Shown: positions 54,197-60,548 of the stretch, piece after piece | Layout of the letters: every line of letters starts with the position of its first letter | Numbering within the stretch: the first letter of the stretch is position 1 | NCBI GenBank assembly: GCA_021204045.1 | Contig: JAJQAA010000009.1 | Location: forward strand, 1-60,548 | DNA from: Clostridiales bacterium | Lineage (GTDB): Bacteria; Bacillota; Clostridia; Lachnospirales; Lachnospiraceae | Direction of reading: 5' to 3' | Length of the DNA: 60,548 bases | The notes under the pieces: generated by a model | Told to the model about the DNA's origin: nothing | The model's database searches: none | The model's input: the letters and a program-made list of their open reading frames with translations, nothing else | Made by a program: the position numbers and the translations under genes

Positions 54197-55168
54197 ATGC
54201 TGCAATATGTAATAAAGCGTATTCTGGTGACAATACCGGTTCTCATTGGAGTGACTTTTATCATTTTCACGATGATGTATTTTACTCCGGGTGATCCGGC
54301 CAGACTGATCCTGGGCGATACGGCCACCGAGGAGGAGGTCACAGAGCTCCGGGAGGAAATGGGTCTGAACGATCCGTTTCTGAAACGCTATGTTAATTAT
54401 TTAAAGGATCTGAGCAGAGGGGATCTGGGAGAGTCCTACACGACGGGCCTGCCGGTGACGGATGAGATCAAGGCGCGTCTGCCGGTGACGTTCCGTCTGG
54501 CCGTGCTCAGCTGCCTGTTTGCGATTATCATCGGGATACCGGTAGGGATCATATCCGCGGTGAGGCAGTATTCGTGGCTGGATAATATTACCATGCTGGC
54601 GGCTCTTATGGGCATCACGATTCCCAGCTTCTGGCTGGCTCTGATGCTGGTTCTGGTGTTCTCCGTGAGATTGGGGCTGCTTCCGGCATCCGGCCTGTAC
54701 GGGCCGATTTATTATGTGATGCCGGTGATCAGTATCAGCGCGGTCTCGGTCGCGACGATCACGCGGATGACCCGATCCAGCATGCTTGAGGTGATACGGC
54801 AGGATTATATCCGGACAGCCAGAGCCAAGGGGCAGACCGAGATAAAAATCATTTTTAAGCATGCCTTGAAAAACGCCCTGATACCGATCATCACGGTAAT
54901 CGGCATCCAGTTTGCGAGCGGCCTGAGTGGCGCGGTGGTAAACGAGCAGGTATTTGCGCTCCCGGGCATCGGAAAAATGATGGTGGACGCGATCAAGGCG
55001 AGAAACTATCCGGTTGTACAGGGAGGTGTCCTGGTCATCGCGATCATGTTCAGCGTACTGAATCTGGTTATCGACCTGGCTTACGCGTTTGTGGATCCGC
55101 GGATCAAGACACAGTACAGCCGCAAAAAAGAGAAAAAGGGATCGGAAACGGTCCGCAGTGAGGGTTAG
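54197..55168 (+). CDS. Opp/Dpp-type ABC permease (OppB/DppB-like)
   Basis: A membrane permease of 323 residues with six helices. The N-terminus MLQYVIKRILVTIPVLIGVT and MMYFTPGDPARLILGD are characteristic of DppB. The EAA loop DYIRTARAKGQTEIKIIFKH contacts the ATPases. ATG 54197 has AAGGAG at 54183-54188; the open frame upstream (from 54089) lies in the hairpin region and is not protein-like. Five-gene transporter order is complete: SBP, B, C, D, F. Confidence 0.94.
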   Translation: MLQYVIKRILVTIPVLIGVTFIIFTMMYFTPGDPARLILGDTATEEEVTELREEMGLNDPFLKRYVNYLKDLSRGDLGESYTTGLPVTDEIKARLPVTFRLAVLSCLFAIIIGIPVGIISAVRQYSWLDNITMLAALMGITIPSFWLALMLVLVFSVRLGLLPASGLYGPIYYVMPVISISAVSVATITRMTRSSMLEVIRQDYIRTARAKGQTEIKIIFKHALKNALIPIITVIGIQFASGLSGAVVNEQVFALPGIGKMMVDAIKARNYPVVQGGVLVIAIMFSVLNLVIDLAYAFVDPRIKTQYSRKKEKKGSETVRSEG

Positions 55169-55172
55169 GCGT

Positions 55173-56033
55173 ATGGAACAGAAAAAGAAAAAACACAGCC
55201 AGCTCAGAGAAATATGGCGCAGACTTAAGAAAAACCGTCTGGCGGTATTTGGGCTCTGTGTGCTGATACTTCTGGTTTTTCTGGCAGTTTTTGCCGATGT
55301 GATTGCTCCCTATGGATATGATGAGCAGAATTACGCGGAGACACTGCAGTTTCCTTCCTGGAAGCACTGGATGGGAACCGATAACTTTGGCAGAGATATT
55401 CTGAGCCGTGTGATTTACGGTACCCGCATATCGCTGCAGATCGGTTTTATTTCTCTTACGGGAGGCGCGCTGGTAGGCTGTATTCTCGGAGCGGTTGCCG
55501 GTTTTTTCGGTGGTGCGGTTGATACGGTTATCATGCGCTTTACGGATATTCTGATGTCGATTCCCCGTACCGTGCTGGCGATTGCCATCGCGACGACCTT
55601 AGGCCCCGGCCTGACCAATGCCATGATCGCGGTAGCGATCAGCTCCGTGCCGAATTTTGCCCGTGTAGTCCGGGCTTCTACGCTGACGGTAAAGGATCAG
55701 GAGTTTGTGGAGGCGGCCAGATCGATCGGCGCGAGCAACGCGCGCATTATTTTCCGCTATATTTTCCCGAATGTCATGGCGCCGATCATTGTGCAGGCGA
55801 CACTGGGTGTGGGTACCGCGATTATCCTGGCCGCGTCGCTGAGCTTTTTGGGACTGGGCATACAGCCGCCGACGCCGGAGTGGGGCGCGATGCTGTCTGC
55901 CGCGCGCACTTACATGAGAGATTACTGGTACATGGTGACATTCCCGGGCCTGGCAATCATGCTTACCGTTCTGGCGCTGAACCTGTTTGGCGATGGATTG
56001 CGGGACGCACTGGATCCCAAACTGAAGAAATAA
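55173..56033 (+). CDS. Opp/Dpp-type ABC permease (OppC/DppC-like)
   Basis: The second permease subunit, 286 residues. A basic N-terminus is followed by the first helix (LAVFGLCVLILLVFLAVF). HWMGTDNFGRDILSRVIYG is the OppC_N signature, and the EAA loop is EFVEAARSIGASNARIIFRY. The ATG at 55173 lies 4 bases after the oppB-like stop. The frame is open further upstream but overlaps oppB. Confidence 0.94.
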   Translation: MEQKKKKHSQLREIWRRLKKNRLAVFGLCVLILLVFLAVFADVIAPYGYDEQNYAETLQFPSWKHWMGTDNFGRDILSRVIYGTRISLQIGFISLTGGALVGCILGAVAGFFGGAVDTVIMRFTDILMSIPRTVLAIAIATTLGPGLTNAMIAVAISSVPNFARVVRASTLTVKDQEFVEAARSIGASNARIIFRYIFPNVMAPIIVQATLGVGTAIILAASLSFLGLGIQPPTPEWGAMLSAARTYMRDYWYMVTFPGLAIMLTVLALNLFGDGLRDALDPKLKK

Positions 56034-56043
56034 GAGGTACTGG

Positions 56044-57036
56044 ATGATGAAAAAGAACGAACAGAACGAGCCGCTGCTGTCTGTGCGGGATCTCACGATC
56101 CATTACATAACGGATGATGGCGTTGTGCGCGCGGTCAACGGAATCAGCTTTGACCTGAATCATGGAGAGACGATGGGGCTGGTCGGTGAGACCGGAGCCG
56201 GAAAGACGACTGCCGCTCTGGGATTGATGCAGCTGGTGCCGGATCCGCCGGGAAAAATTGTGAGCGGATCGGTAAAATTCGCGGGTAAAGAACTGATCGG
56301 TCTGGGCAAACTCCGCATGCGCCTGTTCCGGGGCAAGGAAATGTCCATGATTTTTCAGGATCCCATGACTGCGCTCAACCCGGTCATTACGGTGGGAGAG
56401 CAGGTGGCGGAGGTGATCCGCATTCACAACAAGGTATCCGTGAAGGAAGCCGTGAAACAGGCGGCCGAAATGCTGGAGACGGTGGGGATATCCTCCGAGC
56501 GCATGGGCGATTATCCGCATCAGTTCTCCGGTGGCATGAAGCAGAGAGTGGTGATCGCGATCGCGCTGGCCTGCAATCCGCACCTGATTATTGCGGACGA
56601 GCCGACGACGGCCCTGGATGTTACGATTCAGGCTCAGGTGCTGGAGCTGATGAACCGGCTTCAGGAAAAATACAATACAGCGATGCTTCTGATTACGCAT
56701 GATCTGGGGGTCGTGGCGGAAATCTGCGATAAGGTGGCGATCATGTATGCCGGGCAGATTGTGGAGAGCGGTTCGCTGGAAGATATTTATGAGGATACCA
56801 GACATCCGTACACGAAAGGACTTTTTGGCTCTTTGCCGCGGCTCTCTTCCAAGCTGCATCGTTTAAGTCCCATATACGGCCTGATGCCGGATCCTACGGA
56901 TCTGCCGAAGGGCTGTTCCTTTGCTCCGAGATGTCCGAATCGCTGCAAGGCCTGTGAGGAACGCATGCCGGAAAATCATGAGGTCTCTCCCGGGCATTTT
57001 GTGAGATGTGTTCTGTATGACGCGGACAGGCAGTAA
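56044..57036 (+). CDS. Opp/Dpp-type ABC ATPase (OppD/DppD-like)
   Basis: A cytoplasmic ATP-binding subunit of 330 residues. Walker A is GETGAGKTTAALG, the signature is FSGGMKQRVVIA, Walker B is LIIADEPTTALD and the switch His is in THDLG. The C-terminal oligopeptide-transporter extension has the Cys cluster FAPRCPNRCKACEERMP. Either ATG 56044 or 56047 may be used. Pairs with the next gene. Confidence 0.95.
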   Translation: MMKKNEQNEPLLSVRDLTIHYITDDGVVRAVNGISFDLNHGETMGLVGETGAGKTTAALGLMQLVPDPPGKIVSGSVKFAGKELIGLGKLRMRLFRGKEMSMIFQDPMTALNPVITVGEQVAEVIRIHNKVSVKEAVKQAAEMLETVGISSERMGDYPHQFSGGMKQRVVIAIALACNPHLIIADEPTTALDVTIQAQVLELMNRLQEKYNTAMLLITHDLGVVAEICDKVAIMYAGQIVESGSLEDIYEDTRHPYTKGLFGSLPRLSSKLHRLSPIYGLMPDPTDLPKGCSFAPRCPNRCKACEERMPENHEVSPGHFVRCVLYDADRQ

Positions 57037-57048
57037 GGAGATGAAAGA

Positions 57049-58041
57049 ATGGAAAAACTGATTGAGGTACGCGATTTAAAGAAGTATTTTAAAACTCCTC
57101 ACGGAATGCTGCACGCGGTGGACGGAGTGAGCTTCTCGATCGAAAAGGGACATACGCTGGGCGTGGTGGGCGAGTCCGGTTGTGGAAAATCCACGCTGGG
57201 GCGGCTGATCATCCGCCTTCTGGATGCGACGGACGGTACGATTTTATTTAACGGCGAGGACATTACCCGGATAAAGCAGGTAAAGAAGCTGCGCCGCCAG
57301 ATGCAGATTATTTTTCAGGATCCTTACGCGTCCCTGAATCCCCGTATGTCCGTCAGAGAAACCATAGCGGAGCCGCTGACAATTCACGGAGTCTGCCGGA
57401 GCCACAAAGAGGTGGAGGACCGGGTGGCACAGCTGATGGAGACGGTGGGCCTGGCGGAGCGTTTCGCGGATTCCTATCCGCATGAGCTTGACGGCGGCCG
57501 CCGCCAGAGAATCGGTATTGCCCGGGCGCTTGCGCTGGAGCCGGAGTTTATCGTCTGCGATGAGCCGGTATCGGCTCTGGACGTGTCGATCCAGGCGCAG
57601 ATCCTGAATCTGATGCAGGATCTGCAGGAGCAAAAAGGTTATACTTATATGTTTATTACCCATGATCTGTCTGTGGTAAAACATATATCGAATGATATCA
57701 TGGTCATGTATCTTGGTATGGTGGTGGAAAAGAGCGAGACGGATGAGCTGTTTGAGAACACGCTTCATCCCTATACGAAGGCACTTCTCGCGGCGATACC
57801 GGAGCCGGAAATACGCAGAGACCGGAAACGTACGCTGTTGACCGGGGAGATCACATCGCCGGTGGATCCGGCGCCGGGCTGCCGCTTTGCCGCCAGATGT
57901 CCCTACGCGAAAGAACAGTGCTGGAAGGAAACACCGGCGCTGGAGGAAATGCTTCCGAAGCACTTTGTGGCCTGTCATTTTGCGAGAGAAATTAATGGAA
58001 TCATGAAGGAAACCGAAAATGAGGAGAAGCCTGCAATATGA
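57049..58041 (+). CDS. Opp/Dpp-type ABC ATPase (OppF/DppF-like)
   Basis: The second ATPase subunit, 330 residues. Walker A is GESGCGKSTLGRL, the signature reads LDGGRRQRIGIARAL (first Ser replaced by Asp, common in this subgroup), and Walker B is FIVCDEPVSALD. The C-terminal Cys motif is FAARCPYAKEQCWKETP. AAGGAGA precedes the ATG. Its last 23 bases overlap the start of the oxidoreductase gene, so transporter and enzyme are translated from one message. Confidence 0.95.
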   Translation: MEKLIEVRDLKKYFKTPHGMLHAVDGVSFSIEKGHTLGVVGESGCGKSTLGRLIIRLLDATDGTILFNGEDITRIKQVKKLRRQMQIIFQDPYASLNPRMSVRETIAEPLTIHGVCRSHKEVEDRVAQLMETVGLAERFADSYPHELDGGRRQRIGIARALALEPEFIVCDEPVSALDVSIQAQILNLMQDLQEQKGYTYMFITHDLSVVKHISNDIMVMYLGMVVEKSETDELFENTLHPYTKALLAAIPEPEIRRDRKRTLLTGEITSPVDPAPGCRFAARCPYAKEQCWKETPALEEMLPKHFVACHFAREINGIMKETENEEKPAI

Positions 58042-59278
58042 TGTGATAGTGGCCGGCGGAGGCACTGCCGGTGTGGCGGCGGCGCTGGGCGCGGCCCGCG
58101 CGGGAGCCCGGACGCTGCTTGTGGAGCGTAATCCTTTTCTTGGAGGGATTGCCACGTTTGGCGGCGTAAACAGCTTCTGCGGTTTCTTTCGCGGCGGGCA
58201 GGAGAAAAGTCAGCTTGTAAAGGGCGCCGGGCAGATGGTGCTGGACAGCCTTGCCGGTCTGGGTGAGCCGGTGGAGCCGTGGGTAAACGGGTTTGGCCGC
58301 GCAATTATCAATTATGATCTGGAAATGCTTAAATATGCGCTGGATTGTCTGCTGACAGAGTATCATGTGGATTTTCTGCTGCATACCCGCCTGGCGGACG
58401 TTTTGCTCTCTGCCGACAGAATTGTCCGGGCGCTTTGCCTGGACGATGAGGGCAGCTTTGCGGTAGAAGCGGGAAATTTTGTGGATGCCACCGGCGACGG
58501 CAACCTGGCGCGTATGGCCGGCGCTCCATTTCTGTATGGAGAAGACGGCGCTGTGCAGGCGGCGACCCTGGTGATGGTGCTGGGCGGAGCGGATGCAGGA
58601 AGAAATTATACGGCGGATGATGTAGAAGCGGCACTGAAAAAGGGAAGAGACAACGGAATCGGGCCGATGACGAAAATGCGTACAAGCGTGTGGAAGTCGC
58701 AAAAGGGAGAAAGCCTCGTGCTGGAGCTGGCGAATTACCCGCTCCGAAGTCTGGATGCGGAAAGCATTACCAGAGCGGAGTGCGAGGGCAGGAAGCTGGC
58801 GCATGTCTACGTCCGGGCGTTCCGGGCGTATCTTCCGGGGATGGAAAACTGTTTTCTGCAGATAAGCGGTCCGGGCATCGGCATTCGCGAGTCGCGCAGG
58901 ATTGTGGGCCGCCGGGAACTGAAGGCAGAGCATATCCTGGCCGGGGAGAAATTTCCGGAGGAGCGCATCGGCTACGGAACATGGCCGGTGGAGCTCCATG
59001 ACGATGTGACGAAGATGTCCCGGAATACGGACGTAGGAGGCGACGGCTGTTACGGGATTCCTCTGGGATGTCTGCGGCCGCGCAATCCGGAGAATCTCTG
59101 GTGCGCGGGAAGAAATATCTGTGCGGATCACGAGGCTCTGGCTTCGGCAAGGGTGATGGGAGCCTGCTTTGTCACGGGACAGGCCGCCGGAGTGGCGGCG
59201 GCGCTGACGGATGATGGCGGCTGCTGCCGGATGGAGGATGTGCGTAAGGAACTGCTTCGCCAGGGAGCGATTCTGTAG
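58019..59278 (+). CDS. FAD-dependent oxidoreductase (FAD_oxidored family)
   Basis: A cytoplasmic flavoprotein of 419 residues. The dinucleotide-binding motif VIVAGGGTAGVAAALGAARAG and the acidic end LLVERN are at residues 9-38. FVDATGDGNLARMAG is the second FAD contact, and the C-terminal NLWCAGRNICADHEALASAR with GQAAGVAAA is typical. No signal peptide. It overlaps the OppF-like gene by 23 bases, and its ribosome site (GAAGGAAA) lies inside that gene. The substrate is unknown; context suggests oxidation of the imported compound. Confidence 0.9.
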   Translation: MRRSLQYDVIVAGGGTAGVAAALGAARAGARTLLVERNPFLGGIATFGGVNSFCGFFRGGQEKSQLVKGAGQMVLDSLAGLGEPVEPWVNGFGRAIINYDLEMLKYALDCLLTEYHVDFLLHTRLADVLLSADRIVRALCLDDEGSFAVEAGNFVDATGDGNLARMAGAPFLYGEDGAVQAATLVMVLGGADAGRNYTADDVEAALKKGRDNGIGPMTKMRTSVWKSQKGESLVLELANYPLRSLDAESITRAECEGRKLAHVYVRAFRAYLPGMENCFLQISGPGIGIRESRRIVGRRELKAEHILAGEKFPEERIGYGTWPVELHDDVTKMSRNTDVGGDGCYGIPLGCLRPRNPENLWCAGRNICADHEALASARVMGACFVTGQAAGVAAALTDDGGCCRMEDVRKELLRQGAIL

Positions 59279-59300
59279 CCGGAAAATAAGGAGAACGATT

Positions 59301-60548
59301 ATGTCAGAAAAAAACGATTCTGTCAGCAGGGAAAATTATTTACAGGCGCTGACGGAATATTTTGTTTCGTGTAAAATAAAAGATTTTGATGAAAAAACCA
59401 TGGATCAGGTCCGGCGCTGCCTGCTGGATTATTTTGGCTGCAGCGTGTACGCGGCCAGGCATGGCTGTAGCGGCGAGCTGGTCAATCTGATCGCTGCGAT
59501 GGGCGCGGCCCCGGGCGAGGCCAGTGTGTGGGGCGAAGGGAAAAAACTTGCGCCTGCTTATGCCGCTTTCGCCAATGCCTGCCGGACTTCCAATATTGAG
59601 CTGGATGATTGCTCCGGAATCGGCGCATCGGTTCATCCGGGGGTTTATGTGATGTCCGCTGCCCTGGCTGTCTGGGAAGCAGATAAGACCAGCGCGGAAG
59701 ATTTTGTGCGGGCGGTGGTTTTTGGCTACGACGTCTGTATGCGCATGGGACTTCTCGCTACGGAAAAAGTGAGAGAGCTGGGGCTCCATGGCCCCGGGAT
59801 GATAGGCGGATTATCTGCCGCCGCCACGGCCGGTCTGCTTGGTGGCCTTTCGGCCGGCGAGATCCGCAACGCGCTTGCGATTACGGCGGCACTGCTTCCG
59901 CTCTGTCCGTTTTCCAGTTTTATGGAAGGAGCCGGAGTCAAGGATCTCTATGGTGGCTGGGGCGTCTATCTGGGCATGTTTGCCGTGGAAGCGGCGAAAA
60001 AGGGCATTACCGGTCCGAAGCATATCATTGAGGGAGAAAAATCTCTGCTGAAGATTTTCGGCGGAGCAAAGGGGCTGGATGTGGCTCCGGGAACCCATTT
60101 TTATATCAATGATATTTCCTTTAAGCGGTATTCGGCCTGCCATTCGGTTCATCCGGCGATGACTGCGATTGAAGAATTGCAGGGTACTCACCGCATGGAC
60201 CCGGAGAAAATAAAGCATGTGGTTGTTACCACATACCCGTATTCCTACGCTTTGAACCAGGGAGCGACAGATCCGCTGAATCCGTCCTCCGCGAGACTGT
60301 CTCTTTCCTATACGGTGGCGATGGCGATCCTGGACGGGGGACTTTCCCCGGACGCGTTTCTGGAAGAAAATATGAAACGGGAAGATTGTCAGGCGCTGCG
60401 AAAGAAAATCCAGGTGGAGAAAAACGACGGATATGGAGACGGGCCGTTCGGTGTCAGGGGAAGCCGCGTGCGGATTGAGATGACGGACGGACAGGTGTAC
60501 GAGAAGGAGGTGCTGTCACCAAAATGGAGCAGCGCTCCCTCCAACGAG
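59301..60548 (+). CDS. MmgE/PrpD family protein, cut by the window edge
   Basis: At least 416 codons from ATG 59301 (ribosome site AAGGAGAA) with no stop before the window ends; the family is usually about 450-480 residues, so most is present. Features include VRRCLLDYFGCSVYAARHG, NACRTSNIELDDC, the HGPGMIGGLSAAA segment and RYSACHSVHPAMTA. MmgE/PrpD includes 2-methylcitrate dehydratase, aconitate decarboxylase and isomerase-like members. None of the flanking genes are methylcitrate-cycle genes, so the reaction here is open. It is the third functional type in the Opp-oxidoreductase operon. Confidence 0.9.
   Translation, partial: MSEKNDSVSRENYLQALTEYFVSCKIKDFDEKTMDQVRRCLLDYFGCSVYAARHGCSGELVNLIAAMGAAPGEASVWGEGKKLAPAYAAFANACRTSNIELDDCSGIGASVHPGVYVMSAALAVWEADKTSAEDFVRAVVFGYDVCMRMGLLATEKVRELGLHGPGMIGGLSAAATAGLLGGLSAGEIRNALAITAALLPLCPFSSFMEGAGVKDLYGGWGVYLGMFAVEAAKKGITGPKHIIEGEKSLLKIFGGAKGLDVAPGTHFYINDISFKRYSACHSVHPAMTAIEELQGTHRMDPEKIKHVVVTTYPYSYALNQGATDPLNPSSARLSLSYTVAMAILDGGLSPDAFLEENMKREDCQALRKKIQVEKNDGYGDGPFGVRGSRVRIEMTDGQVYEKEVLSPKWSSAPSNE

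Overview
The window looks like a chromosomal segment from a gut-type Firmicute of class Clostridia, most likely the family Lachnospiraceae. The pointers are the plsX-acpP-rnc-smc-ftsY order, a T-box leader on pheST, a TPP riboswitch on a thiamine-salvage operon containing ThiW and ThiT, YesMN-type two-component genes, CUT1 and Opp type ABC transporters, and strong Shine-Dalgarno sites. No phage, IS element, CRISPR array, rRNA or tRNA was seen. Most genes are GC-rich. Two patches are visibly richer in A/T: the ATPase gene at 7514-9103 and the block 33082-35640.

1-20863 reads as an alpha-1,6-glucan (dextran/isomaltooligosaccharide) utilisation locus. It holds a GH13 oligo-1,6-glucosidase, a YesN-type response regulator and YesM-type histidine kinase, a GH31 alpha-glucosidase, a CUT1 sugar transporter (lipoprotein plus two permeases, no ATPase), a secreted glucan-binding-repeat protein, a giant secreted protein with eight CBM-like modules, and a secreted GH66 dextranase. 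A foreign-looking AAA-ATPase/nuclease-fold gene with its own promoter and terminator sits in the middle. The locus carries three apparent lesions: an in-frame TGA at codon 4 of the glucan-binding protein, an in-frame TAG inside CBM module 5 of the giant protein, and Gly in place of the catalytic acid/base Asp of GH31. Either it is decaying or switched off in this strain, or these are sequence errors or recoding sites; this is the most interesting feature of the window.

20870-31900 holds glpK behind a promoter and a leader terminator (probable antitermination control). It is followed by the lipid/RNA/chromosome operon plsX-acpP-(attenuator)-rnc-smc-ftsY, then ilvA and a ClC chloride channel. 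31901-35601 holds a minus-strand DUF362 ferredoxin-like protein, then an A/T-richer block: a small membrane protein, an M18 aminopeptidase, a GntR/FCD regulator and the apparent remnant of a sodium-dependent transporter.

35655-40575 contains the Phe T-box, pheS, pheT, secG and smpB; rnr, often found between secG and smpB, is absent. 40579-46095 is a TPP-riboswitch-controlled thiamine salvage and transport operon: thiW, thiM, thiE, a HAD phosphatase, an MTH1187/YkoF-like thiamine-binding protein, thiD, thiT and tenA. No HMP or thiazole synthesis genes are present, so the operon recycles and imports.

46079-60548 contains ilvE, a TetR regulator divergent from a very large MMPL/RND-type exporter fused to a coiled-coil exoprotein, and an Opp-type ABC transporter operon that runs into an FAD-dependent oxidoreductase and an MmgE/PrpD-family protein cut by the window edge. 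Tandem 15-18 bp repeats sit at or just before the start codons of ilvA, thiM and smpB, an unusual shared pattern.
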